Assembly (NCBI GenBank): GCA_958450325.1
Contig: OY288259.1
Span: forward strand, 28,390,734 to 28,454,733
Direction: 5' to 3'
Source: Agrostemma githago
Lineage: Eukaryota; Streptophyta; Magnoliopsida; Caryophyllales; Caryophyllaceae
Length of the DNA stretch: 64,000 bases
Under the pieces are notes generated by a model, which saw only the letters and a program-made list of their open reading frames with translations, was not told the DNA's origin and searched no databases. A program made the translations under genes and the position numbers. Positions 12,948 through 24,139 of this stretch are shown here, piece by piece; positions within the stretch are counted from its first letter, which is position 1; each line of letters starts with the position of its first letter.

Positions 12948-14558
12948 GTACGAATTGTAATTCGCTTGCAATTTTATACCGATTTTCGAATTTGCTTTAG
13001 ATTTTTGATGAATCGACGGTTTTACCGAATTGGGCATAAGTATTGCATGACCTATGCTCAATTCGGGTTTTTTATAAATCATTGATTTTATTAAACCGAA
13101 TATAAATATTGTTGAATTTATACCCGATTCTAAATTTGAATACTCATCGTATCCCATATTCGATTATTGAATCGATATGGGATATTAGAGTGAAATGTAA
13201 AAAAAGATAAATTAATTTTAGTCGCTTTTAAATTAATTATCGTGACATGAACAAATCACGTTAATTAATTCATATGACTTGATTGTTAGATTCGATATCC
13301 AATTATGGAATTGGTATCGAATCCAAAATCGACGCTTTACTTGAATAAAAAAAACTTGATTCCCTCGACTTCTCCGACATCGAAATAAATCCCTACGGAT
13401 TGTGATGTCGGATCCGTGTCAACGGGTTTCGACCCTTATTAAAATTGATTTTAAAAAATGATGAATGTAAGATTAATGATGATGATGATGAGGAGAAATA
13501 ATAACAAAATGTTGTTTAAGTTAATTTATCTCAATAATCAAATAGTCGGGGTATCGGGATAAACGACCGACGACGCGTGTACAGTACACTTGTATATGCG
13601 GTTTTCCTTATCCCGGTATCCTTCTTATTCGACACAAATCGATAAATATTTTAATGCTTTGATATTAGTAGTATTATCGATATTATGATGCAACGAAAAT
13701 AAGTAAAAAAAACGAAAGAAGACGGAGAAAAAGGGGACGGACGATGAAGAGAAAAAGGAAAGGAAAGAGAGGGTTTCGACACCCTCAACCTACATGTTCT
13801 TGTCTCGGTGCGGACTCGTAACCGTGGCTTCTACACAAGAGTCTTCGAGGTTTTACGTAGGTTAAGTTGTGGTGGCTCAGGATTGATTCCTAAAACTAGG
13901 TTTAGGGTTTCGCTAGTGTCGAATTGCTAGGTTTTGATTAGGGTTTGTAAAAAACGTAGTATGTGTGTGTATGGTTGCTCTAGGGTTTTTTAGGGTTGTA
14001 AAAAGTTGTGTTATGTGTTGCATGGGGATTGCTTATATAGGCATGGCTAGGGCACCGGTTTAGGGTTACTCAACCGAGTATGGGGCTAACTCGGTCGAGT
14101 GGCCCGTGAAGCCTGCTGTTGGGCTTGAAACACGCCCACTCGATCGAGTGGGTGGGTCACTCGATCGAGTGGCCCAGTCGGGTTGCACGGGTCCATTGTT
14201 TTGGACCTTGACTTCGAGTTTGATGGGTTTTATGTTTGACTTGGACTTTTGATGATGTGAGGGGCTGTTTTGTGTGTCTCGGAAATGATTTTGACCGGGG
14301 TTGACCCAATCGCAAAAAGTCGGTTTTAATTCCGGTGTCGGTTTTGGCCCAAATTAGTCTTGTTTTACTCGGAATGATCCACTGGGCCTGGATTTGAGGA
14401 TGTTTTTGTGATATTTGTACTCTGTAAGTGTGTTAGCCAGCGACTAATGGATTTGAGCCCATATCCGAGCACGTAGAAACACGTTAGCGTCCGATCATCA
14501 TCGGGTATTTTTTGGAAACTGCCATAGACACCTGGCAGTCAAAATGCGGGTGTCTACA
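12948..14558 (-). repeat. Element C 3' LTR, second part
   Basis: Continues the LTR interrupted at 5261; collinear with about 35427-37020. Holds the conserved CACCCTCAACCTACATGTT block (13780-13798), the TATA box (14033-14039), the promoter-proximal palindrome pairs and the terminal hairpin TAGACACC...GGTGTCTA. Confidence 0.9.
14033..14039 (-). promoter_or_regulatory. LTR TATA box
   Basis: TATATAA on the minus strand, followed downstream by the CAACCCTAAA-rich leader typical of this LTR family. Confidence 0.6.
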
Positions 14559-15570
14559 GAGCCACCACACTGACTGAGGCTTGGATAAGGCGAAAGTCAG
14601 AGTAGCTACCAAGCCCGTTAAGACGTGGTAGACTTCCGGTCGGGTCGTTTATAGTCCATTAGACTCGCGTGAAGGGCTCGCCAGCCATAAGGCAGAGATC
14701 ATACCTGCGCTCCGTGGGGACTTTGGGATTGTCGCGTAAGCCCTGGGTGTGCCTGTGTGTTGGCCCATCCCGTGCTATCCCGGAAAATGCTGTTGGGGAG
14801 ATTTGATGACTTGCATGTCTTTGCTTGAGTCATACCTGTATAAGTCACATAAAAATGTATGTAGGTAGTAAAATTACTCGTGCTGGGGAAAATAACTTTT
14901 TGAAGTGTTTAAAATTTTGAATTTGAAATTTTGAAAGCAATCACGAGCTAGGTTTTCGAAATGGAAAGGGGTAGAAAAGAAATTCGCAGTTTAAATAGAC
15001 TGAAATCTGACCTTGTCGAAAAAGATCTTTTTTCAAATGGTTAAACTTTGCAAATCTCAAAGTGGAATGTGAAGAGAGGGGCCTACCGACAGACTCGACT
15101 CTGGACGCGACAGGACGAGTTGACTGACACGGACCGGACTCTCTAAGGGTTGGACCGTGACTCGGTAGGGGTATGGGCCGCCTAACAAGACTCTTAAGTT
15201 GCGCTATCCCATAGTCTGGGCGAGTGGCAACACGGTCGTACATCGAAATGGGATAGATATGTTATGGGGGGATTGCAGTGGCCTGTAATGAGACTGTTTT
15301 AGTCTGGTGTCCTTCTGGATTTCCTATTTTAGGATACATTTCCAAAGTGGGTATTGCCTCGAGTCCTGACAGATTCTTGTCTTCGACTGAGCCGAGTACT
15401 AGGACACACTACAGAAAGGAGGCTAGACTTTTTGTTGGATTTATCTGGATTTTGTGAGTGAATGGAGAACTTCTGCCTAGAAGGAGCCCCCGGGACAACA
15501 AAGCTAGTTGTTGAGAACATGATGGTGTCGTGACCGGAATAATGGCGCTTTTTGAATGTGTGTCAATGTG

Positions 15571-15642
15571 AGTGGTTGTGCCTCTGTTGAAAGGCTGCCT
15601 ACGTATTCACGTGTAGTGAAATCAAACCATGCCGTAGTTCAG
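15571..15642 (-). other. Block conserved between Tat-type elements A, B and C
   Basis: Contains GCCTACGTATTCACG and CCGTAGTTCAG. Matching blocks lie at 23531-23605 in A and 54105-54175 in B, where they separate the integrase end from the antisense gene's end. C has lost both genes but kept the block. Confidence 0.7.
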
Positions 15643-15894
15643 TGGATTGAGAGATATATTATGGTGCCTAAGCCAATAGGACTTTGGGTGTAACTAGCCA
15701 TAGCGCTGGTGTAGGCTAGGTGCATTCCCAGTGATGTCTTGATCAAAGGGCTTGAATGATTAGGATATTAATCCTGTGACTGTGAGCATTCTCCGGGGTA
15801 GCCCCCAGAGATGTTGTGAACTATTTGGGCATGTTCTATGCCGACTGCAAGTTGAGTTCCCGTGTTCGGGGTTGGTAACTGGTTTGGATGGGAT

Positions 15895-15968
15895 TTTAAC
15901 GAGTTTTGCTCCCGGGGAATTTTAACGAGTTTTGTTCTCGAGATTTTAACGAGTTCTGCTCTCGGGGA
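15895..15968. repeat. Short tandem repeat, about 3 units
   Basis: Three imperfect units of about 25-29 bp built on TTTTAACGAGTTTTG...CTCG. Confidence 0.75.
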
Positions 15969-15996
15969 TTTGATGTTTTTGGAAATGTGGTGCTAG

Positions 15997-16227
15997 AAGT
16001 AAATGGCTTTGATGACTCGAAATCTGGAGCTCGGTTCTGTGGAGCTAAGGCTTCGAGAGCCGATTTGATAATGAAGTAAATGGCCTTGATGACTCGAAAT
16101 CTGGAGCTCGGTTCTGTGGAGCTAAGGCTTCGAGAGCCGGTTTGATAATGAAGTAAATGGCCTTGATGACTCGAAATCTGGAGCTCGGTTCTGTGGAGCT
16201 AAGGCTTCGAGAGCCAGTTTGATAATG
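15997..16227. repeat. 77-bp tandem repeat, 3 units
   Basis: Units start at 15997, 16074 and 16151 (period exactly 77 bp) and are nearly identical. Each holds CTGGAGCTCGGTTCTGTGG and a TCGAGAGCC motif. An amplified tandem repeat in the 3' region is a described feature of Retand-type elements. Confidence 0.93.
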
Positions 16228-16422
16228 CGGGATCTGGTTTCGATGTCTGGCCCTAATTGTTAGGGGTATCCTATGGAGCTTGAATCCTCAGAATTCCGGG
16301 CTGTCTCTGGCCTGGGTCTCGGGAAGGTCTTGAGGATTGCAATGTGGGAAGGTTAAGTGTGGTGTTAGCTGACCAGCTTGATTGTTACTCCCCTATTGGA
16401 TGGCATGGATAATTTTGAATTT

Positions 16423-16590
16423 GACCGTACCACGGTCAAAGGATTTTCACTTGAGTTGACCGTGGACCACGGTCATGGGTATTTGATTTTTTCTTATTGA
16501 CCTCTTAGCCGCGGTCATGGGTTTTGATAATTTTTACCGTACCCTGGTCGTGGGGCTTTCACTTGAATTGACCGTTGACCACGGTCATGG
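16423..16590. repeat. 112-bp imperfect tandem pair with palindromic motifs
   Basis: Two units start at 16424 and 16536. Each contains ACCGTACC-type and GACCACGGTC palindromes. Confidence 0.75.
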
Positions 16591-17242
16591 GTATTCTGAA
16601 TTTTTTGATGATGGCCTGCTTTTTTGTTTTGGCCTTTTGCTTATTTTTTTTCATGGACTTTCGATTTTTTTTTTGTCCAATTTTCTTTTTTTTTGATGGC
16701 CTTCTTTTTGCTTTGGCCCCCTTTTTTGTTCTTTTTTCTTTTTTTTTGACTTTTGATATTTTTTTTTTTTTGTCCGATCAGACTAACACCTAAGGTAGGG
16801 ATTGGTCAGTCTTATTGGAGGGGTTTTTATTGTGGGAAATGGGCTTGCCTCCCGTCTTGAACCCAAACTAGGAGATTACCTAGATTTGTCATAGGATTCG
16901 ATACCGCTCCTGCTACGGGTAGTTATGTGGTTTTTCTATACCAGACACGGAATAGGTAAAAAGAAAACACGGGCTCGGTTTCCTGCAGTCATTATAGATG
17001 TGCCTATAATAGTCACGTGCGTGTGCTCACAGTGTATGATGGTGTTCATCATGTTCTCGGAAACACGTAAGGAAAATATATATGAGAAAGAATATTGAAA
17101 GCTGATTTTATTGAATTTTGAAAAAGAGGACAGAATACGACTGACTCTGACTCTAACTTTGACTTTGAAAGAAATGGTACATCCTAGACTCGGACTCAGA
17201 CTCAGACTTAATCCAAATCTGGACTCTCGGATGATGTTGTCA

Positions 17243-18061
17243 TTAGTCGTCGGCTTCTAGGGACTCGAGTTGATGTCCAGTATAGCCTTCGGTAGAAACT
17301 TCACCCAGATCTTCCTTGTGTCGAAGATCGTCTTCAATCCTAATGCCCATTTCGGTAAGTACAGCAAAGTTTGAAATGCCGGCATACCTAAGATGGACGC
17401 GGTAAGAAGGTAGGAGGTTGTTGATGAATGCCTCCACTAGTGTCTTCTCGTTGGGCTTGTCTACCAACTTCACACTCTCGGCCCTCCATCTTTGAAGATA
17501 TTTAGTGAACCCTTCTTTGGGCTCTTGGGCCATGACTTCCAGAGTACGCATTGTAGTCTGGATCTCGATATTATCGGCGTAGTTCCGAGCGAACTCTGTT
17601 GCCACGTCATCCCAAGTCGAGTATTTCTTGGAATCGAGCCTGTAGTACCAGGCTTTGGGGTGCTTCTGGAGGGAGGAAGGGAATAAGTGCTTAAACATGG
17701 TGGACTTTACCCCTTGGACCGCCATGAAATCTTTGAAAGCCCGGATGTGATGGACCGGGTCTCCAGTACCCTCAAACATTGGAATTCCCGTAAGGTTGAG
17801 GTTGGCAGGTAGCTCGTCATTCAAAGGTGAATAGGAACGAGCATTTTCTGTGTGGATTGAATTGTTCGTCGACAGATGAACCTGTTCTTCGAGCCTGCGA
17901 ACAGCGCTGATTAGCTCAGCTATGGGTCCAGTGGGCTCAGATCCCTCAACTGGGGCCGTTTTCTCCACGGTGCTTAGGTGGGTGGATAAAGTCGCTTGGT
18001 TAGCCTGGATGCCGGCCAGTTGAGTCTCAATCTTGGCCAGAGCATTTTTCAAATCGTCCAT
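17243..18061 (-). CDS. gag: Truncated Tat-type Gag (element C)
   Basis: A 272-aa protein aligned with the first ~245 residues of the Gag proteins of A (30126 start) and B (47549 start). Residues 1-40 form a probable coiled coil; then come the shared NSIHTENARSYSPL, ANLNLTGIPMFEGTGDP and ARNYADN blocks and the RWRAESVKLVDKP segment, all typical of retrotransposon capsid. After IRIEDDLR the sequence leaves the family and ends at EADD, before the zinc knuckle. Unlike gag in A's gag-pol and in B, it has no stop or frameshift. The start is the family start, 33 bp downstream of the conserved splice acceptor. It could be a packaging or interfering capsid protein; its function is unknown. Confidence 0.85.
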   Translation of the reverse strand: MDDLKNALAKIETQLAGIQANQATLSTHLSTVEKTAPVEGSEPTGPIAELISAVRRLEEQVHLSTNNSIHTENARSYSPLNDELPANLNLTGIPMFEGTGDPVHHIRAFKDFMAVQGVKSTMFKHLFPSSLQKHPKAWYYRLDSKKYSTWDDVATEFARNYADNIEIQTTMRTLEVMAQEPKEGFTKYLQRWRAESVKLVDKPNEKTLVEAFINNLLPSYRVHLRYAGISNFAVLTEMGIRIEDDLRHKEDLGEVSTEGYTGHQLESLEADD

Positions 18062-18681
18062 TTTGCGTTGGTATCTGGTTTCGGGTGGCCTGTCTGTAAG
18101 AACACCACGTAATCAGAAAAGTTGCTTCGAAACTCCAACTCACCAAGGCATAGGAAATAGCGCAGGAGGAGAGACGACTCTAGTTTGACTCGGGTTAGAC
18201 TCCCCTAAGACAAATGTGTAGGGTACGATTCTCGAAGTGACTGTGATTAATCACTCCGTCGGAGAATGGCCCCCTAATGTGAGACTAAGGACTCACATGG
18301 TGTGGCATCTAAGTGACTTGAAGGTGGAGTACGTGAGACACGTGTAAGACATGACCCTTAGGGCAACCGTGATTGATCGCCCTGCTAAGGAGTAGCCCCC
18401 GAGTGGGATTGACAATTTTGTTAAGACTCGATTGTTGACGAGTGACCCTTAGACGTAAGGACCGTGAACCTTTTGTTATAGGGCTATGCCTTGTAAAAGG
18501 TTGACTCGGAAAAGACATCTAGACGGGTGACTTGTGCAAGGTGGGCCTTCCTTAGGATTCGGCTATGTGGGCCGAGTCCTGCTCGAAGGAAGGTCGTCGT
18601 GAGACATCCCCAGATTTTTAGACTCGAGTGTGTTGATGGGCCTTCCTTTGTAGGAGTGTGTCCTACGTAAGTGGGCCATGC
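18062..18681 (-). other. Element C leader, gag-proximal part
   Basis: Untranslated leader between PBS and gag. It was split by element A; the other half is 33609-34392. The segment at 18482-18640 matches the B leader around 47270-47430. Small open frames here are not genes. Confidence 0.7.
18094..18116 (-). promoter_or_regulatory. Conserved 3' splice site before gag
   Basis: On the minus strand: a branch-like CTGAT, then TTCTTACAG, then ACAGGCCACC. The same block is found in A (30150-30172) and B (47494-47516), while surrounding leader sequence varies. It fits a plant acceptor site 20-35 bp before the gag ATG. The donor is not identified. Confidence 0.55.
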
Positions 18682-21065
18682 TGTGGACATGACATAGGTC
18701 CACCCCGACGCGGCCACGCGCGGGTTTGGGGAGGCGAATGAATCTCCATGAGATGGTCAAACGGAAATTTAAATCGAAGTTGGAGTCGCCACCGAATTTT
18801 ATGGTTATTCGGAACCGTTCGAGCCCACTCTATGTCGTAGTGGGCCGTATACAAAATACGGCCCAGTTCCGATGTCAGAGTTTATTGGGCTCGTCCCTTT
18901 GCATATCGATATAGATGCCGTCTTGAGCGGTTAATCGTATATTGAATGACTCTCGTTGCCAATGGTTTCGGACATCCGGAAACCACGATTCTGAGTAAGG
19001 GGTGAGGGTACGTGTTGAGAAGTTCACTAAGAACACCCAACCCCGCCCGCACATTAGCGGCCTCTACTAGGATATCGAATGATTTTTTAATACGCGCGTT
19101 GGTAATACGATGAATGATATGCAGACATTGTTTTCCTAAGCATGCGAGGAATGGAATGGGTTGCTAAGTCGGTTTAATGCATGAAAAATTAACGTCAAAG
19201 TTTAATTTAACATGTGAGATTCGTTTTAGTATAATAAAACAAATAATGAAAAAAAATGAATTTGCTACAAAAGATGAACAAACGAGTTAGTATCGATTTG
19301 TAAATAATAATATAGCAAATAAAATAAATATACGAGATCGAGAAAATAAATATTAATCGAAATATGAAAAATATTACTAAAACGCTGTTTTGTATAAAAA
19401 AACGAAGTTCGAAAAATAATAAAAAAGACGGGAAAGATGCGCCGTGGCAGCCGGCCGCGCGGCTCGCCCGGGATGCCGGCGAGTCGCGTGTCGGTTTGTT
19501 TTTTTTAAGACGATTTTCGAAGACTCGATTAAATCGCGTACAAATGTTGTATGCTTTGTACTTGATCTAATATTTTCGTTGTTCGTTATATTCAATAATT
19601 GACTACGAAATCAATATTAAATACTTCGAATAGTTTTAGAAAAGATATAGATTTTGAAAATCGTTTCGTAGAATAATAAAACAAAACGAACGAAAAAGCT
19701 GAAAATACATCCCGGATTTCAGTCCCGTGCGCGAGTCGCCTGGGCATGGCGCGACTCGCGTGCGGGTCTGTCCGGTTTTTATTTTTTGTTCGAAATTGCT
19801 AATTTTGATAAATCGCGTTCAAATACGAATTAATTTATATTCGATTTATGTTTTCGATATTCGTCGTACCCGATATTCGATTATGAAATCGATATCGAGT
19901 ATTCGGAATGAATTAAAAAAAGTTTTGTAAAAAAAAGTTTTGAACGAAAAAAAGATGCAACGATTTTTGACATCGTCGAGATCTTAATATAATTCTTTTT
20001 GATACGATATTCGATTATAGAAAATCGATATCATATTTTTAAGAATATTGTTATATGAAAATAGTTTTTTGATATTATCGATATTAGAAAATAAAATAAA
20101 ATAAAAAACGCGACGAATGACCCGTAATAAAGAGGACCGACGCGACTCGTGAAAAAAAACGACGCGGACCCATAGTAAAACGGACGCGGAGAGAGGAGAG
20201 AGAAGAGAGAAAAGTCGGGTTTTGTACACCCTCAACCTACATGTTTCAGTTTACTCGGATCGGGGCTCGTCGGGACGTGGCTTGGGCAGAGGAGCGTCGA
20301 GTGGATGTCGGTGAGTTGGCGGTGGTTCCGTTAGGTCGAGAAGGGTGTCGGGTATAGGGCCAGATTTCCTTCGGGTTTGCAGTATCGGTTTCTCGATGTG
20401 TGTGTGTGTGATTTGACAGATGTCTGTGTGTAATTTTTTGATGCTAATTGATTGTGTAAAAGTGTGTGTGCAAGGGGCTATTTATAGGGAATTCCCGACC
20501 TTGGCTAGGAGAGTTTGAACTACCGTTAGAGATAGGAAATATAGGAAGCTGTAAGGCATGAGAATTCCGCTTTCTTGTCAAGGAAGAAAGGGAACACGGC
20601 TGGTTTGTGATGCCTGGCCGAGTATTTGCACTCGGTTGGGTGTCTGAATCGGTTTTCGGATAGGATTCCTACTTGAGATCGAATTCCATCCTTAAACGGA
20701 TTTGTTTAATATTTTGTGAAGCTGATTTTTCGTAGGATTAGAGTTCGAATCAGCCGTGTGAGGTGTCACGGCTGACACACGTGCCTCGAAAATAATTTTG
20801 ACGGGTTTTGACTCGGTCGTAAAAAGACGGTTTTACCCCTGGTGTCGGAATCGACCCAATTTAGTCTTATTTGACTCGAAACGACCCACTGGGCCTGATT
20901 TTGAAGTTGGTTTTGTGAGATATGTACTCCATAATGAGCCCAAGCCAAATGCCAATGATTTTGAACCCGTTTCTGAGTATTTAAAGCACGTTTGCGTCCG
21001 ATCATCATCGGGTGTTTGTCGGAAACTGCTATAGACACCTGGCAGTCAAAATGTGGGTGTCTACA
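18682..21065 (-). repeat. Element A 3' LTR
   Basis: TGTGGACAT...GGGTGTCTACA, 2,384 bp. Both ends match the B/C-type LTRs. The middle differs: it lacks the ACTCGATCGAGT clusters and instead has GC-rich inverted motifs around GCGAGTCGC (19440-19490, 19730-19765). CACCCTCAACCTACATGTT lies at 20226-20244. Confidence 0.93.
20478..20487 (-). promoter_or_regulatory. LTR TATA box
   Basis: CTATAAATAG on the minus strand, about 590 bp from the LTR's outer start. Identical in the 5' copy (33016-33025). Confidence 0.65.
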
Positions 21066-21110
21066 GAGCCCCCACTCTGACTGAGGCTTGGACAGGGCGA
21101 AAGTCAGAGT
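21066..21110 (-). promoter_or_regulatory. Element A polypurine tract and hairpin
   Basis: The minus strand reads AGAGTGGGGGCTC directly before the 3' LTR. The arms ACTCTGACT (21074-21082) and AGTCAGAGT (21102-21110) are perfect 9-bp inverted repeats overlapping the tract. The same arrangement occurs in B (56773-56809) and, with one mismatch, in C. Confidence 0.75.
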
Positions 21111-21563
21111 AGCTACCAGTTAAATCAAAGATTAAAACCTGGCAGACTTCCGATCGGGTCGTTTAAGGTCCGTTAGACCTGCGTGGGGGGCCCGCCGGCC
21201 GAAGACTGGAAATGTACCTGAGTTTGACGATGATAACTCCGTGGGGAACCGGACTTGTCATACAAGTCTATGCCGCTGGGGAGTTGTTTGCACGGTTTTG
21301 CTGGAGTCGTCCTGTATAATGATTTATGCAAAGTTTGCATGTAACACATTTTTAGGAGAAATGACTCGTGCTGGGGAATAAAAAATTGAAGAAGATTTTT
21401 TGAAATTTTGAATTTGGGAGAATTTTTGAAAATAAGGTATTTTGACTCTGAGAAGGACTAGGAATGCTCGGGATGGCTTAGCCAGATCCTAGGAAAAAGG
21501 CATGTATGCTAAATCCCTTTGGATTAGGAATCCCAAAGTGAGGAGGAGAATCCGATTTCATGC

Positions 21564-21571
21564 TATAAATA
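21564..21571 (+). promoter_or_regulatory. TATA box of the antisense gene
   Basis: TATAAATA about 100 bp upstream of the ATG at 21668, on the plus strand (opposite to the element). Element B has CTATATATAG at the same distance from its antisense gene, which supports an independent promoter. Confidence 0.65.
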
Positions 21572-21667
21572 CCCTTTCCATGCTCACAATAATTCTTACA
21601 ACTCCCTCCCTTCCTTCAAAGAAAAACAAGCTCTGAAAAACTTAGTCCTCCTTTTTAGAAATTCATT

Positions 21668-23400
21668 ATGGGAATCGATCGATTAGTCGGAATGTTGCAA
21701 GATTGGTCCCGAATTTTCAGAGATGCTGACAAGGTTATTTTGAACCAAAACGGTGTTACCCAGTTGTCCACTATCCGTCAGATGCAAGTGGATCGTCACT
21801 TTCTGGATGCTTGCCTATCTTATTGGGATGATACTTATCACGTTTTTTGGTTTCCTCGAGGCGAAATATGTCCCCTTCCTGAGGAAATAGCTGCTGTAGG
21901 AGGGTGGATTCCCATTCTTCGTCCTGCTATCCCTTTTTCAATTCACGATCCAAGGAGGAAATTAAGAGAATTTTTGGGGCTTTCCCACATGGAGGTGTCC
22001 CGTATGCTGGAAGGAAATACGGTCTCCTTGATCGACCTGGCTGAAAAATTTATGAACCCAAATGACGTTCGTGCCAGGCCAGCATATAGCCGTAGGGCCT
22101 TTTCTTTTTGCATGCTCCATGTCTACGCTTTTGAAGGCCATATGGATTGGTTATCTTGTATGGGCCACGTTAGACTTCTTGCCATAGCGGATCAAATGGT
22201 GATAGAGCATAGCCAAGCTTGGCTGATTACTGGGGAGATTATCCAAGGTTTAGACAATCGTAAGAGGGATCCATCGATCAGGCTGACCGGTAGCACCCGT
22301 CTTCTACAGGTAGGCTGATTTTTCCTCGATTTTTACAATTTTTGATTTTTTTCAATTCCCGATTTTTCCGGTCTTCGATTTTTCTCGCGATTTTCTCGAT
22401 TTTTGCGATTTTTTTGCGTTTTTGCGATTTTTTTTTTTTTGAAAATTGATTTTGACTTTGACTTTTTGCGATTTTGACTTTTCAGCTATGGCTTTTTGAG
22501 AGGTTATCGATCCTGGATCCTCCTCTAGACGTAAGCTGATATCGCTCAAATCAGGTGATGACGAGAAGACGGACTGTTGACTTTTCTCGCCTTACTACCC
22601 AAAAATTCTGGGACGAACTGTTATCTTTCCATGGAGGCCCATTGATCCGCTGGACCGTACCTTGGTGGCCCATTTATGCCTGAACCGGATTAGAATTGCG
22701 AGATAGGGCCCGTTATCAGCTAATCCTATCTTTTATGAGGACGATTCATCTTTATCCCGATCGCATACTTAGGCAATATGGTCGGGCCCAAAGAATTCCG
22801 GAAATCGAGGCGGTCGTGAGTGAATCTACTCAGCTAACGGACGTGACGTGTGACATTTGGGCGCAAAGGTGGTATACCCGGCACACTTGGCCCGTTTCCA
22901 AAGCTTCTCCCTCGATCTGGGTATCAGACTCTTATACGAAGTGGACCCAGGCAGATTCTGCTAAAGCCCGTGCCGCCTTAAAGACCGACGAAGCCTTTGA
23001 CTTGCTGCGCCGAGAACAGGCTAAGGATAATCGAGGTTTCTTTGATGATGGCGATACCCCGGCTACGATGGTCCGATTGATGTCAGGCCAGAAAGGGAAG
23101 ACCAAGACTCTGACTAGCGGGTCCAGCACTAAAGGTACATGGGGGAAGACGAGACCCCAGACGGACTTAGAGAGGAGACTTGGTCCAAGACTGGCAGCTA
23201 AAGACCGACTCGGTCCCCGGGATAGACTACCCGAGTACGTACGAGCTCGGATCGAACCAGTGCAGGAGAGACTGAAGTCGAAGAAGCGGGTTCGAGTAAA
23301 GGAAGTTCCTCTTGTGATTAGGGAACGTTCGCCCCCACCTCGTCGGCCTCGGGATCAGCGTGACCCGAAAGATAAGGGGAAGGGAAAAATGTACGAGTAG
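21668..23400 (+). pseudogene. Antisense plant-mobile-domain-like gene of element A, two stops
   Basis: Two exons: 21668-22309 (214 codons) and 22486-23400, joined in frame by a 176-bp T-rich GT-AG intron (CAG|GTAGGC ... TTTTCAG). Exon 1 starts MGIDRL and has FPRGEICPLPEEIAAVGGWIP; exon 2 has HLYPDRILRQYGRAQRIPE. Both resemble motifs of the plant mobile domain (PMD, as in MAIN/MAIL1), with a basic, Arg/Lys-rich tail. Exon 2 has TGA stops at 22537-22539 and 22681-22683, where B has sense codons. In host proteins PMD acts in the nucleus; its job in a retrotransposon is not known. It lies head-to-tail with the integrase end and convergent to it. Confidence 0.8.
22310..22485 (+). other. Intron of the antisense gene
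   Basis: GT-AG, 176 bp, very T-rich, phase 0. The position is the same as in B (55244-55507), but the sequence is unrelated and lacks the palindromes found in B's intron. Confidence 0.7.
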
Positions 23401-23530
23401 TCTCCTAAATTTTATTATTTAAGTATTACTACTATTTTTGTGTGATTTTTGTGATTTATTTTTGCGTGAGGCATTTTTTTGAAATAATAAAAGACATATT
23501 AGTGAAAACCGTTCCTGTCTTTTCGTTATT

Positions 23531-23605
23531 GCAGTGGTTGTACCCTTTTGAGGGGTTGCCTACGTATCCACGATTAGTGGAATCAAACCGACCGTAGTTC
23601 AGACA
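23531..23605. other. Conserved block between integrase and antisense gene
   Basis: Contains GCCTACGTATCCACG and CCGTAGTTCAGA; shared with B and C. It lies between the two convergent stop codons, so it could hold 3'-end signals for either transcript. Confidence 0.55.
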
Positions 23606-23749
23606 TAGATTTTGCAATTTTCGAAATACATCATGACCATTAGTTCGAGCTGTGCGACAGTAGGATTAGTAATCCTAACTTATTGACTTGCTTGATTTTT
23701 GAAAAATTTGTAAAAAGATAAACTTTTAGCAAATGACATTGAGATAAGG

Positions 23750-24091
23750 TTAGGGGTAGTAGCGCTTCAACTGGTCCAAGTTGGTTGGGTTGACGAATTC
23801 GTTCCCGTCCAAGTCTGTCAGCATTACTGCTCCTCCTGATAAAACCTTCTTGACTAAATATGGTCCGGCCCAATTAGGTTTGAATTTTCCTCTTGGGTCG
23901 ACTGGTAGCAAGGCCCGGACAGATTTTAGGACTAGGTCGCCCTCTTTGATATTTCTGGGCCTAACTCTTTTGTTGAAAGCCCGTTTTATTCTTTTTTTAT
24001 ATATCTGGATGTTGTTAATGGCTCGAGATCGTCGTTCGTCCAGAAGAATCAACGAATCGTATCGGGCTTGAACCCAATCTGCTTCAGGCAC
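23750..24091 (-). pseudogene. pol: Integrase C-terminus (element A)
   Basis: 113 aa continuing the integrase in the same frame after the stop at 24140. Includes RKRVRP-type basic segments and GKFKPNWAGPYLVKK, the GPY/F module that binds DNA in Ty3/gypsy integrases. Ends LKRYYP, as in B. The upstream in-frame TAG means it is not made unless that stop is read through. Confidence 0.88.
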
Positions 24092-24139
24092 CTGACTTTC
24101 GAGTAGAATCCTCAGGGATGGTACCTCAAGCTCGACGGG

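Larger units (their letters stand above)
14559..17242 (-). other. Element C 3' untranslated region
   Basis: Lies where pol and the antisense gene sit in A and B; neither is present. It keeps three things shared with A and B: the PPT (14559-14570), the hairpin pair ACACTGACT/AGTCAGAGT (14567-14603) and the block at 15571-15642. Otherwise it is non-coding, with tandem repeats (15895-16227), inverted CCGTGG-type repeats (16423-16590) and a T-rich stretch (16600-16775). Confidence 0.65.

Noticed and set aside
16575..16793. 72-aa Phe-rich ORF, apparently a membrane protein
   Set aside because: It is a translation of a T-rich tract in the 3' region of element C and has no counterpart in related elements.
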